Shown: one piece after another, positions 36,935 through 48,818 of the stretch
Layout of the letters: the number at the start of each line of letters is the position of its first letter
Numbering within the stretch: position 1 is the stretch's first letter
Assembly: GCF_902686445.1 (NCBI RefSeq)
Contig: NC_062215.1
Location: 24,574,750 to 24,638,749 of the forward strand
DNA length: 64,000 nt
DNA from: Sciurus carolinensis
Taxonomy: Eukaryota > Chordata > Mammalia > Rodentia > Sciuridae
Direction of reading: 5' to 3'
Notes under the pieces: model-generated
What the model was told of the DNA's origin: nothing
What the model saw: only the letters and a program-made list of their open reading frames with translations
The model's database searches: none
Position numbers and translations under genes: made by a program

Positions 36935-37127
36935 ATTGGGATCTAAGAGAAAAGATTAGAGTGACATGAAGAATTGAAATAACTTTCTACTTACCTAGGT
37001 TTATCCAAATGTGATAGTTTGGACCAAAATATCCACTTTGGAAACCTTATCAAACACTGGTCGAGATGAATTTGAATCTGAATGACTGTTCCTACTGTGA
37101 CTTTTCTGTGGTGGTTGGGAGTTAGGG

Positions 37128-37206
37128 AAGGTATTGTTATTTTATCCAGGACCTCTAGCATGCTAGAGATAGGCAAGGACTCTGTCACTGAGCTACACTC
37201 CAACCT
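37128..37206 (-). mobile_element. ID-derived fragment
   Basis: CCAGGACCTCTAGCATGCTAG ... CTGTCACTGAGCTACACTCC; the last rodent SINE before the cluster core. Confidence 0.6.
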
Positions 37207-37209
37207 CTA

Positions 37210-38990
37210 AAAGGTTCACTGTTCACTCTCCACTGAGTAGAGTAGTTTGTTAGATTTCCTTCAGGTACTACCTTCCTTAGCACTGGAAGTGGAAAGAGTA
37301 TATGGGCAGGAAAGCAGAGCTGGACTGGAGAAGTCAATGTAGGATCTGGGCTACAGCAGCCACAACAGAGGAGATGAAGAGAGACCCTAGAAGCCACCTT
37401 CTGCACAGTGAGGACATGCTCTTGACTGAAAGCATATTCCAAGAAGCTACACAGTGGGACCAGTACTTGTCAGAAACTTGGAGGAAAAGTGGTTCACGGA
37501 ATTCAGCAGGACTGTTTAGGGAAACGCAAAATCCGTGACTATGCTCTGATGCCCAATAACCAGATAAAATCTGCTACACCATGTCAAATAAGAAGTTTGG
37601 TGACTCTTTTTATACTAATCGGCCTCCTGTCTTTTAAAGAAGAATAAATATAGCCTAACATTGAGGAAGGTGGCAGAGGATGAAAACCAGAGAGGAACTT
37701 GGCTAGGACTCTTCTGTATATTCATATTTATTGAATTCCTGGTACATAGCACTGCACCCATTGACATGCTTGTTGAAAAGATTTCTCTCCCTACTCTTTT
37801 AATGATTGGGGACATGATTTTTGGTGTAAAGATACAAATTAAAATCTGTTAAAATGGTTCCAATCAGGAAACTGGGATAGGTTATTATCAAACACCAAGA
37901 GTCACTCAAAAATCCAAATATAATAAATATTTAATGAACTGTGAAAACTAACAAATATACTTTTGTCATATATTAATGCAGAGCACATTGTTGGAAATAT
38001 TTAATTTTTCAACTTCCATCACAGATAGAGAAACTGAGGTCCAGAAAGGGTAGGAGACTTGACCAGGCATAAATTAACTTAAAAAAAATAATTCCAGGTT
38101 ATTCTTTGATCTAATGATCCTTTCTTTTACCATAATAGTAATGAGCCATTCTTCTTATATGAATGATTCACCAAGAGTAGGGCAGATTGACCTGCAGTTT
38201 TCTGGTCTGCACTGAAACCTTCCCAGTTCAACCAGTCAATTTATAAACTGTCTATGCTACAAACCACTTAAAATTGGTCCTGACCCAAGAGAAGCCCTGC
38301 CCTAATCAGGATAGGACAAGTGAATGGCACATACCTGCCTGGCACTGCCCTGTAGCCTGCTGCCATGAGCAGGTATACTGTCCCACCTGGGAACTACTCC
38401 TCTTCCCTTCCTTCTCTATTGCCAGCTGTTAAAGTTCTAGTTAAAGAAGTTGACTCCAGAGATGAAACAGCAGGAGATTATTTAGAACACAAATATTTCA
38501 AATCCTGTTTCTTTATGAATCCTACTTTGGCAAGCATTCCCTTGAATTTGACTTTAGCTTGAGAGGGTAGATTGAAGATGGGAGTCATTTCCTTCTGGAA
38601 ATACATTGCCTCTTTATTCTTTCCTGGTATCACCAGAGATGGTGAGTTTGTGAACAGAGAGAAACAGCCTCGTTTGTTTCCTATAAAAAGAATTCCAACT
38701 CCTCTCCAGTAATTAGCCAAGGGAAATGTTAAATCCCCTGATTTCCTAGATTGGAAACTTCTCACCCCCAGGAAACTGGAAATGCATAAATCTAAACATG
38801 TAGATTGAGCCTTTGGCTGGACTCTCCTGGCTCTCCAGTCATTTGGCAGAGGGAATCATGACAAACACAGGCAGCAGCTGAAATTCCTTGCCCTTTGGGC
38901 TACTGGTTTGGGTATATAGGATTGGAAGATAGTGGTCACTTAAGATAGATTTAAAATTCTTAAGCATGGAGGAAGGCAAGAAGCAAAGTG
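37210..38990. other. HOXB1-HOXB2 spacer, no gene
   Basis: No rodent SINEs. A MIR-like fragment near 38010-38090 is the only repeat suspected. No supported coding frame. Confidence 0.5.
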
Positions 38991-38999
38991 GCACTGTGG

Positions 39000-39165
39000 T
39001 CTAGCAAACTTTAATATGACTATAAATCACTTAGGGGCCTGCTAAATTGCAGATTCTGATTTAGCAGGTCTGGAGCGGGACCTAAGATTCTGCATTTCTA
39101 ACTATCTGAGCTAATGCTGATGCTGCTGGCCCATCAAGTAGCCAGACTCTAGAGCATGGGAGCCT
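39000..39165. mobile_element. MER5-type hAT relic in the HOXB1-HOXB2 spacer
   Basis: CTGCTAAATTGCAGATTCTG ... AGATTCTGCATTTCTAAC ... GATGCTGCTGG follow MER5A order. Confidence 0.5.
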
Positions 39166-39489
39166 CAGGGCCCCCTGAGTATTGCAGACCATGATCCCTG
39201 AATGGGGTTTCTCTCCAGCACAGCAGCTCCTGCATTTTTTGGCATTGATAAAGGGTGCTCTCCTTTTGACCAAAGAAAGCTGGAAGGTGGTTAATTAGTG
39301 AGATCCTTCTGGTATTCTTGATCTTTGTAACAACCTGCTATAGCTGCAAGAGCGTTTTTAATTAGACCAAATTATCTAGTTTGGCTGTCCATAGAAATCA
39401 AAGCTCCAGCTGAAATGTCTCTTTCATTTTGCTGGTGTAGAGATGGCTTATGTGCTGTGATTTTTAAGATGTTAAACACTGCCTGTGGG

Positions 39490-39780
39490 CATATTTTATG
39501 GAGAAATAAACACACAGCCCAATGAGATGTATAGCGTGGTTTTAATATATTGTATATTCACTTATTTATGGGGAAAATAAACACACAAGCCAATAAGCTG
39601 TGTATTATTACTTTAATATATTGAATTTATTTCATACCTATATATTTTATGAGGGAAAATAAACTAATAAGATACATGATATTATTACAATAACACATCT
39701 AATTGTTCTATATTAATTTATTTATGAAAGAAATAAGTGCAATTTAACATGACATAAGATTATTTAATGCACGAGATGAA
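39490..39780. repeat. Degenerate AT-rich tandem array (about 4 units of 70-81 bp)
   Basis: Units begin TTTATG at 39495, 39565, 39646 and 39721. The first three share (G)AAATAAAC, then CCAAT or CTAATAAG, then a TATTA or TTTAATATATTG block. The fourth is more diverged (GAAAGAAATAAGTG). It lies in the HOXB1-HOXB2 spacer, about 2 kb past the HOXB2 poly(A) site. Confidence 0.6.
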
Positions 39781-39839
39781 TTCTATATTAAGACAGTTTA
39801 AGGGATTAAATTCCAGCTGAATAAAATATGTGTACTTCC

Positions 39840-41470
39840 TGCACTGAGGGGCCGGTTAAAGAAACTCATTGGGCCTGCCTAGTCCTATATGTCAGGACCT
39901 AGGCTGTCTCCTGGCTTATCCTGGCACTTGCTGCCTCTCAGTGCCTGGTACTCCAAGTCCCCGTCCTGCTGGTCCAGGGGAAAGTCTGAGAGGCCCAGGA
40001 AATGAACTGCTTTCAGAGAACTGCAGCATCTGCCAGGGAGGTAGCCCCACGGTGTCTGTTTCTGAGCCGGAGAAATATTAAATAAACCGAAGGAGGATGA
40101 ATGGCTTTCCAGGGTCCTTTAAATCTCTATGTTCGCGAGAACAAACCAGGAAGCAGATGGGAGAGATCGATCCTTGCAGCGCGCTCACCAGCTTTACAAG
40201 GAGCAAGGAAGGGCGCGGTGTACGGGGGTAGGGGGCGGGGGTGTAGGAAGTGGTGTTGAGAAGCTAAATGAAGTTGTTGGCCAAGACAGGTGGGTCTGCA
40301 TTTGGAGAAAGCTCTGGCCGCGCTTCAAATCCCAGAGCGAATGATCAAAATTCACACAAAGCTAGGCAGACCCGGGCCCCAAGACCTCCCTCTTCCCACA
40401 TCCACGCGGATTCTCCTTCCATCAGTATGGCCCTCAGCATCCGTTGGACTCATTAAAACAAAACAAAACAAAAAAAAACAAAAAAAAAAAAAAAAAAAAA
40501 AAAAAAAACAGACGGTTCCCAGGTCTCTGTTCTTCCCTCTGGTCTGGAAGCTCCCGCAGGGAGAAGGTGGGGGCAGACCCGGGCCGGACCCCCGCGCGTC
40601 CCGCAGCGGCTGTCATGGCCGCCTCAGTCTCTTCCCTCGTCCTTTCCGCTGCCTGGCTCCAGCGCCATTTTGAGCATCTTCCTTGCTTCCCCATCTCCCT
40701 CCCACTCTCCTGGCTGCTCCTTTCTTCCCTGAACGCCTTCTGATGCTGCCCGGGCCTGTCGCCCCGCTGCTCCTAAGATGCTCTCCCATTCCCAGGAGCC
40801 CGGGTTGACAGCGCAGACCTAGGAACATCGGTATTCGGCCGCGCTACATTTCTCAGCCGGCCTCTTTTCTCACCCACTTGGAGGCCAGTTGTTACCATTT
40901 CTGGACAACAGGCCTGCTTCTCAAGGAAAACCCCGACTCCTTCTCCACTCTTTGGTAACCTACAGCCCCTAGGAAGTCCGGCTCCACATCCCAGGCCTCC
41001 GGTTCCCAGGCTTCTGAAGTTCCCAATAAAGTCCCTCCACCGGCTTAGGGCACCGAATCTGGGAAGCTCTTGGACCCCTCCTAATTAAGCAAAACCTCTG
41101 CTTCTCCAACAACCCTGAGGCCTGTCCCCGAGGCTTCCTCTCCTTGCATCCTCTTCTGTTCACAGCACACCCTCTCTCTCCACCCGTCCACTTTTATTTC
41201 TAAGCAGAGGCATAGGGAACATCCATGCAGGACCTTGTCGGTTTGGAGACAAGAAGGTAACCAAGCTTCCAGTAAACCCCGAACTCATCCTGGAATCTCA
41301 GGCCAAGAAGTGGCCAACAAATGGAGCTACCTTTGTACCACCCGGACTTTGCCAGCCCCCGGGCTTTGCCGAAGCTTGGGCCGCTGAACCAGACCAACCT
41401 CAAATGGGTCCTGGAGAAGTGAGACGAGGCCTTGGGGACCGGGAAAGGGCTGGGTCCCAACACAAACACT
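39840..41470. other. HOXB2 3' flank, CpG-containing, no gene
   Basis: GC content rises from 40120 to 40850 with scattered CpGs. A long A-rich run (40455-40508) interrupts it. An antisense lncRNA (HOXB-AS1 in human) occupies the HOXB2-HOXB3 area, but I could not place its exons. Confidence 0.4.
40455..40508 (+). repeat. A-rich tract
   Basis: AAAAC units turning into about 35 bp of pure A; no SINE body is attached. Confidence 0.9.
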
Positions 41471-41474
41471 CGTT

Positions 41475-41866
41475 TTCGTATTATAAAGACATTTTATTTA
41501 ATCTATGAAAATAATGTACAATAAATACTTTCCCCTTTTCCTATTATTAAAGAATTTTAATAAATAAACTACAGTCTAAAACTTAAAAAAAGGGAGGAAA
41601 ATAGGTCCCTCTAGTTCCTTTTAAGAAAGCCCCCCTGGAGTTTAATTATTCCTGAGATTTCGTTGGAAGTAGTCTAACAAACGGAGTTTTTCTGTGTGAT
41701 TTTAAAAAGGAACAAAAAGAAAAGGGAGTAGATTAAATGCTAATTTGATAATACCTGAATTTTAGCAAAACACATAAGTAAATGCGACCGGGGGTGGAGG
41801 AAGCTCGATTTTTCCAACAGACGCAGTGGAGGGCGGGGGGCGAAAAGGGTCAGGAAAGGAAACGGT
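41475..41866 (-). other. HOXB2: HOXB2 3' untranslated region with poly(A) signal
   Basis: AT-rich, non-coding. A minus-strand AATAAA at 41498-41493 lies about 370 nt past the stop, the short 3'UTR length expected for HOXB2. Other AATAAA-like hexamers occur in the same stretch, so cleavage may be heterogeneous. Confidence 0.6.
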
Positions 41867-42540
41867 TTAGGGAAACTGCAGGTCGATGGCACAAAGCGTG
41901 CTCGTGAAGAAGTCCAGCTCTTCCTCGGAAAAAGGGATTGGGCTGTCGAGCGAGCCCTGTAGGTTGGGGGAAAGGCCTCCGGACAGCTGGAGACAAGAGT
42001 CGGCGGCAAAGAAGTTGAGGTCTGGCAGGAAAGGCGAATCCTGCCGCTCCGGAAAGGCGTCTTCTGGCAATGACTCCGGCTCCAGGCCTCCCGCTCTGCG
42101 CAGGGCGCAGTCCGGGCTCCGCGCACCCGCACCCTCCAAGTGAGCTGCCAAAGGCTCAGGGCCTGGGGGCCCCGGCACAACTTCAGCGGGGTAAAGGCAG
42201 GCTTCCCGCACCACACGAGAAACGGAGGGGCCGCCCGGGCTGGCCGCTGGCTCCTCAGCTAGGTCGCCAGTTTCCTCTAGGACACCCGGGCAGGCTGACT
42301 CCCCGTCCAGCGGTTCTCGGTGCTGCGTCTGCCTCTTGTGCTTCATGCGCCGGTTCTGGAACCAGACTTTGACCTGCCTTTCGGTGAGGTCCAGCAAGGC
42401 CGCGATCTCGACCCGACGAGGCCGGCACAGGTACTTGTTAAAGTGAAATTCTTTCTCCAGCTCCAGCAGCTGCGTGTTGGTGTAGGCGGTGCGCAGCCTG
42501 CGCGCCCCGCCACCGCCCGCCTCGGGCAGTCCCGGGCCAT
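41867..42540 (-). CDS. HOXB2: HOXB2 coding exon 2 (homeodomain and C-terminus)
   Basis: Follows a ctgtag acceptor (AG at 42542-42541). Encodes [12 protein letters not shown], the full homeodomain ([16 protein letters not shown] to [11 protein letters not shown]), a Pro/Ala/Glu-rich middle and the conserved C-terminal DLQFP. The stop is TAA at 41869-41867. Confidence 0.97.
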
Positions 42541-43642
42541 CTACAGGAAAGTAGGCTGGGCGTCACAGCGGGTCGCGTCTTCATCCCAACTTCAGTTCAG
42601 CTGAGATCAAGACTACCCCATCCACCAAAAACAGTATCAGGAGCCTCCCTTTCCCAACCCTCATTCCCACCAAATCGGCTTGCTCTCCCCAGTCTTCGGT
42701 TCTTTCCGCTCCCTCCCTGGCTGGCAGAACCCGCCCGGGTCAGGGCAAAGCATTCCGAGCCGCCCACGGGCTACATAGGGGGCGGGGAGCCCTTTAGCTC
42801 CCAGAATCTCAGATACCCGCTTCCCAGTGAACTTTCCAACTTAAGCCGAGAGAGGTTTAATAAAGATTGTTGTTCACCCCTTTTCCTTTCTAGCTCTCAA
42901 ATTCGCTCTCCTGGGGTTGGGAGAGGGAGAAGGATCGCATCTTTTCCTGCTCCCAGATTCATTCCCAACAACACTCATTCCTCTACACACATACGGGTGA
43001 AAACCTCAATCGAATCATTTTCTTCTACCATAGAAAAAGCTCTTCCCCACCGGTTTCCAAATCTACTGTAGGAAAAAAATATCTGGCAGCGGCCAGGCCT
43101 GAACCTCGCGGGATATTCTGTTTCCCAATCCCAGGAATCGACAGAGCAAGGGAACCCCAACAGGCTTGCCACATTTTTTTTTTTTTTTTGCCTCCCCCGC
43201 TGCTCTTTCTCCCTCTCTTCTTGCTACACCCACCCCACCCCCAACACGCTTACCGACCTGCAGGCGATCCGACCCCCGAGGCCGGGACGGAGGAGGCGGC
43301 CGGGGAAGGAGACGTGGCGGATTGGCTGGGTTTCTTGGCGGATTTCTTCTCTTTCATCCAGGGGAACTCGGGGGCCGGGGGGGCGGTGGGGAGCGGCGGC
43401 GGTGGCAGCAGAGCAGGCCCATCTTCGGCTTGCTTTTGGCTCCCGGGTCTCTGAAGGGTGGAGGCGCCGGGCTGGAGGCTGGGGAAGATTTGCTCGAAAG
43501 GAGGAGGAGGAGGAATTAATGTCGACTCCTTGATTGATGAAGTTTGAAATGTCTCCAAGACAGCGGGGAAGGAAGTCAGACACTCGGCGAGCGATGGCTG
43601 GCTGTTTATAAACCCAATCTCCCTCTCAAATTCAAAATTCAT
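41867..43642 (-). CDS. HOXB2: HOXB2 homeobox transcription factor (two exons)
   Basis: Coding sequence joins 43642-43258 and 42540-41867 on the minus strand (385 + 674 nt, 352 aa; human is 356). It begins [17 protein letters not shown] and ends LCAIDLQFP, both diagnostic for HOXB2. A proline run sits near residues 80-90, the Pbx-binding hexapeptide FPWM at 93-96, and the homeodomain at about 141-200 with helix 3 containing [11 protein letters not shown]. The acidic C-terminus ([12 protein letters not shown]) resembles an activation tail. The 717-bp intron splits an Asp codon. HOXB2 is a nuclear hindbrain and neural-crest patterning factor and a direct HOXB1/Pbx target in rhombomere 4. All key residues are present. 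Confidence 0.98.
43258..43642 (-). CDS. HOXB2: HOXB2 coding exon 1
   Basis: Encodes residues 1-128 and one base of codon 129. The ATG at 43642-43640 gives the conserved MNFEFERE start. The in-frame donor is GCAG|GTCGGT (GT at 43257-43256). A better-looking GTAAGC lies 4 nt further into the intron but would shift the frame before the homeodomain. Confidence 0.95.
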
Positions 43643-43727
43643 GGCTTTCAATGGTGGGGGAGGGGACCTGCTGGGGGGGGCGTCAGGAGGGAGGATCGGA
43701 AGGGACCCCCCCTCCTGCCCCCCCCAG

Positions 43728-43735
43728 GTTTATAG
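43728..43735 (-). promoter_or_regulatory. HOXB2 TATA box candidate
   Basis: Minus-strand CTATAAAC about 90 bp upstream of the HOXB2 start codon would place transcription start near 43700 and give a short leader. A second TATAAA (43798-43793) lies about 60 bp further upstream. Confidence 0.5.
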
Positions 43736-44879
43736 GATGGAGCGATTTTGGGAGGGGGAGATTTCTCTCTTTCTTTTTTTAAAATTTGGGCCTTTATAAT
43801 TGTATATTGCTGATAAATACAAGCGTATGGGGACTCTCTCTATTAAACCCAGGACTCCGACGAAATTGCAGGGAATTCGTGGTCACGGGACCGGCCTTGG
43901 CCAATCGCTCGTCTGGGCCTGCTGGAAAACAGAGAGCATTATTTGCTTTAATTGATTCAAAAACTCCAGAGGACCCAGACCTGGACACCATGAGTCCCCC
44001 ATTTCTACATCCGTGCCTCACTCTCTCTCCCCAGTGACCCTTTCTCCAGAAAAACTAGAGGGACCTTTCCTCCTCCCATCCTTGTAAGGTTGCAGGAACA
44101 GACCAAATCAAAAGGAGGAATTTTCCTCTTTCCTGAAGAATTAAATGGAGTAAATTAATACTTTTTTTTTTTTTTTTTTTTTTACATAGCAAACACTATC
44201 CTCCCCCCCACCACCCCCACACACAAAGAAAGAGAGTATCTCTTTGGGAGGAAGAAGGAATATAAAGAGGGTTTCACCATTTAGGAAAGGACAGTGTTAA
44301 GGTGAGATTAAGAAACAAGAAATTTATAATGAGCAGCCCCACCATTCCCATCCCAGCCCCTAAAGCAACTGTTAAATCTTGGGAAATGGACAGGCACCTC
44401 CAGGCTGTCCAAGAGGAGTGGGATAAAGGGTGAGGGGCATTTTCACCCACTGGCCTCCATAACTGTGTGGCCTGGATTCCCTTCTCTGCCCAGTGTTTAC
44501 AGCACAACTCCTTATGTCCACCTGTCTTCCTCTTGGGGATCTATACTTCTCTGTAATTCCTTCGCTCCTGCAACAGGAGGGTCTAAGATGCATATTTCCA
44601 CTTAACCCTCCAGCCTTTTTCTGTATCCATATCTAGGGGCATGAACAAGAACCAAGGTAGCCATTATATAACTTTGGACCATGGAGAGGGATGCTATATA
44701 TTTATTTATGTTCGTTTGTTTATTATTTTGAAGGGATGGAGATAGTCTGAACTTTAGAGAGTGCTATAATTTACTAGAGGGAGGAGGTACAAGATGTAGA
44801 ACCACAAGCTATTGGTGGGAAACTAGGCCTCAAAGCAGAAAATGAAAAGTCGATCTGGGGGAAGATTTTTAAATAAGTG

Positions 44880-45000
44880 GGTCAGAGAGACCAAGAGGAG
44901 ATGAGGCGATCAATCTTAGCCCCCTGACAGCTCCCTCCGATTGCATCAAAGAATTTGTCTCTTTGGGAAAGCAGAAGGAACAGCCGAAATTCCACATCCC
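44880..45000 (-). promoter_or_regulatory. HOXB2 rhombomere-4 enhancer core (Pbx/Hox plus Prep/Meis)
   Basis: On the minus strand CTGTCAG (44930-44924, Prep/Meis) is followed after 7 bp by AGATTGATCG (44916-44907, Pbx/Hox). This pair and orientation match the described Hoxb2 r4 enhancer, through which HOXB1-Pbx-Prep/Meis complexes activate HOXB2. It lies 1.3 kb upstream of the HOXB2 start codon. Confidence 0.85.
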
Positions 45001-46049
45001 TTAAAAAGGACTGAGGGGAGGGGGTGGTAAAAGAGAAAGGTGATTCTGGGAGAGCCAGGAAACAGATGGGAAATGGGGACAGAGGGAAGGCGCTGAGTTG
45101 GGTGGAAAGTTTGCCGGGAGAACTCCCACGGCTCTGGCCTCCCCTCCCCCTACCGGTTCTCTGCAACCCAGACCGAAGGAGAAGGCTAGTTAGCAGAGAA
45201 ATGGAAACTCAACTGGGAGCTGGAACTAGAAACTTTGTCAATGTAACATCCGCGTGGGAGGTGGTGAGTATTTAAAAAGAAGGGCCCAGAAGTCTGAGTA
45301 GAAGGGTGGGGGTGGAGAAGGGAAGGCTGGGAAAAGGGGAGCTGAAGGTGGGGGCTGCAGAGAGAAGGCTCGAGAGCTCTCAGAACATGGAGAGGGGCTC
45401 TGAACTAGGCCAGTTGGCCAGAGAGGGTGGTGTGCAACTCAGCTCCAAAAGAAACCATTTTGCCATTTGGAGATGTGGATGAGGGCAGGCAGGGAAGAAT
45501 CCAAGTACTAGCTGTCTGGAAATTGCGCAGGAAGACCTGAGAAAGGATTCACTTTTCTGGTCACCCCCTTGTGCATCCCTGCAAGTTTTCTAACAACCTC
45601 TCCAGCTGGCTGCAGGACCCAGGGCTTCCCTAGGCAACGCAGGCCAAGACTATCCTGAAGGAAATACAACTCTCTAACCCTCGATGACAGATTTTACGGC
45701 CAGATTAGTGAACGACGGAAAACTTGGGCGTTAAAAGGGGCCAATAGGGCCCTCCTTCTAGGAGACATCCCTCCCCCACTCCCTTACATGCCGAATGGTA
45801 GAGCACAGATATTTTATCCAGGTCTTTGACTGTTTTAGCTGAGCGTCTGGAATCTCACAAACAGGATAGGGAACAATAAACCAAGTCCATCTTATTCTTC
45901 TTGTTTACCAACCCAGCTTCAAACCAAATCTCTGCTTTTTCATTTTCAAGTTAAATTCTCTCTCTTGGCCTGCTCTTCTCTCTGGCTAGCAAATAAGCAA
46001 CCCCCCACCCCCAAACATGGCGCTTCATCTAGTTACATCATTCAGAACA

Positions 46050-46720
46050 TGTTACTCAGAGAAGAGGAAGAGAGAAAGACCCTTGAGCGTTATTTGATCC
46101 CAATCAAACTTTGCACGCTCTTCTGCCTTTAAATTATAGCCTGACCCAATGCTAAATTGCTTGCTGCCTGGATGAGCCCTCCAGTTAAAATCCTACTTGG
46201 TGTGTGTGTGGGGGGGGATGCAGAATTCAGGTTGCTTTTTTATTGTTATTTATTGTTGCATAAAGACTGTAATTACTAACCTTGGACTGCCAGGAAGCAA
46301 CATAAAAATGAAAATCAGCCCTGCTTTAAGGCTGAGGGCCTGGAATGATTCTCACCCCCACCACCACCCCTACCACCAAATATATGCTCCTAATTAAGCA
46401 ATGCGGGTGCATCGCTTACAATTAGAATTATGCAACTCTTCAGCAAGCAGGCATCGCTTCTCTTTCAACGAATTAGCTCCATATTTCAGCCACCCTGTCT
46501 TCTCGCTCTTATCGGCTCCAGCGACGCGGCGGTGACATTTCATCTTTGACAGACCCTCTCTATCCTCGCTCCAGTGTGATAAAACTTTTATGGAACCACG
46601 ACTAAGAAATGAAGTTTTCCCAAGGATCCTGGAAACAGCGATGCATTAGCCTGGGGATCGTTTTATTTACGCTTGGATCCAACAGTTTCTTCCACCTTCT
46701 TCTCCTCTTTCCCTGGCAAG
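46050..46720. promoter_or_regulatory. Homeodomain-site-rich block between HOXB2 and HOXB3
   Basis: SINE-free, mixed AT/CpG text with repeated homeodomain cores: TAATTA at about 46391, CAATTAGAATTATGC at about 46420, GAATTAGC at about 46470, plus TTTGACAG (Meis-like) at about 46543 and GCATTAGCC at about 46643. No open frame. It resembles a conserved Hox spacer enhancer; conservation itself was not checked. Confidence 0.4.
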
Positions 46721-47344
46721 GGAAATCGAATTCGCCTCCTCTCCCTCTGCCCCAAGTTTTATTTAGTGATTTAATTTCACTTTAGTTTTAAGGTTTGACC
46801 TGAGAAGTCTAGGCCTCAGGTTTTGTTTTTTTTTTTTTTTTTTTTTAGATTAATCATTTTCCTTTGTTTTCATTTTAGACCCAATGGTTGTTGGGCTTCG
46901 GGTCACGTGATGACTTCTTTGTAGCTCCGGAAGACGACTGTGAAGTTTAGGTTCTGTGGAAGAAGCAGTAATCGGCCAGATTTTTTTTTTTCTGGGGGTG
47001 GGGGGAGGGATTGAACAGAGATTGGGACCAAAGGAGGGAGCAGACAAAAGGTCAATGGATGAGAAAAACTAAGAGGCAAAGAGGCTAAACAAAAAGACCC
47101 ACAGACAGCACCCAAGAGCCCCCTTTCTTCCACAACTTGTTACTTAACCTTAGCTAAAAAAGTTGGCAGAATGTTCTAGGCTCTTATGAGTAACAAAAAC
47201 TATATTTAAACCTGAAAAACTTAAAGGGGGAGATAGGGGCCTGAGCAGTGGGTCAGGAAAGGATCTTCAATGTCCTTCTTCCCATGGGGGAAATTTGGCA
47301 GTCAGCAGCCTTGCTCTGCTATCTAAATTGGACCACCAGGACAA

Positions 47345-48818
47345 GATAAAATTGATAACAGAAAGTTTATTCAAGAATTGTTTGACAGACAACTCTTTAA
47401 GTAAGGGGAAAAAGTAACTACAGAAGAACAAAGAAAGTTCCAAGAGGGAATTAACTCTAACTCTACAAATTCAAGACTATACAGTGACGATTAGGAGCTG
47501 AGTTCATGCCTTTTAGAACTAATTACAATTGCTCATAAGTACGAGTTTAACATAAATCTACAGCTCTTTCCTAGAGTACATTAAAAACTAAAATAGCTGG
47601 TTTTACATGACAGGAAACACAATGTCCTTTATAACAAGTAAATACTAAAAAAGTACAATTTTTCCTTTTTTCCTCATATAAATACATAATGTAGGGGGAT
47701 AAATAATACAAAAAAGAAAATATTTTAACAGGCTATAACCAATAAATATATATGAAAATGTTCACTAGAACACACACTTTTTGAGCGATGCTGGACTTCT
47801 GCAGGCCTAGGCATCTCTCACAGTTGTTTTTATATCCATTAAAATGTAAACTCTAAGTGCAACAAAAGTGTCCTGTCAGGGGGTTGAGCAAAGCACACAG
47901 GCCAAGCTGCAGCCCCTGCCTGGGACAGACAGTTTGTTCAAATATACCCTGTTTTCACGTTAAGTCAAGAGAGCAACAGAAGAAAAGTAAAGTGGAGAAC
48001 CTTATGTGGCCGATTGTTTTGTGTGGAGAGAGGGGGATGGACCTGGAGCTGAGATGAGGGACTGTGGAACAGGCAAACCTTCAGTCCTTGCCTGCCTTAG
48101 CCTCCTAACTTTTCCTAAAAAGAAAAAATATATATATTTATTCTATAGGCAGCTCTGACTTTCAGGATCTCTCACCATCCCTGAGCCCTCTAAAAATTGT
48201 AACTGATGGAGAAGGGGTATAGATATGAAAGTCCTAGAGCAGAAAATCCTGGGGCTAGGAACACAGGGCATGCCCCAAGAAACCTCAAAGAGATGGAAGG
48301 AAATTTGAGGCTTCAGGGAAGTGGGTGGAGAACGTGCTTTGTGCCCTTGGGTTTAAATGTGTTTTCTTATTTTCTTAAGGAGAAAGAGAGGGGGAAAATC
48401 AAGATTTGGGGGAATTACCCACAGAGGTGGAAGGTAAGTGGGTTGGTTGGTGATGGCCTAGCCATCACGTCTGTTTTTTGAAAATGTGCTTCTCTGCCTT
48501 GTTTTACTATCTCAACTTCTACCATACTCCCTCTCCAGCGTGGAATTCCAACTTGGTAGTGCAGGAGCCTGGGGTTGAAAGGGTCATCTCCAATCTGCTG
48601 TGGGTTCCTTTCAGATGGGTTGGAAGGCAGATGGAACAAGGGATGGAGGACTTTAAAACAACCCCTCAGGCCAGGGAGCAGGGAAGGAGCTCCAGGTCCC
48701 TGATCCTGAGAACCTAACAACTACTTCCCTAACCCCTCTTTTAGACCTCCAGGCTACCTCTTAGTGCTCCACAGCACCCCCTTGCCCTTGACCTCGCCGC
48801 TCTGCCCTCCCTCTCCCA
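47345..48818 (-). other. HOXB3: HOXB3 3' untranslated region (probable extent)
   Basis: No gene of its own. Two minus-strand AATAAA signals are visible, at 48142-48137 (about 0.7 kb past the stop) and 47371-47366 (about 1.45 kb). The AT-rich low-repeat text between 47340 and 47870 resembles a long regulated 3'UTR. Both ends could be used; neither is proven. Confidence 0.5.

Noticed and set aside
43605..43612. TTTATAAA near the HOXB2 start as a TATA box
   Set aside because: It lies inside the coding sequence (encoding GFINSQ), so it cannot be the promoter TATA for this start.
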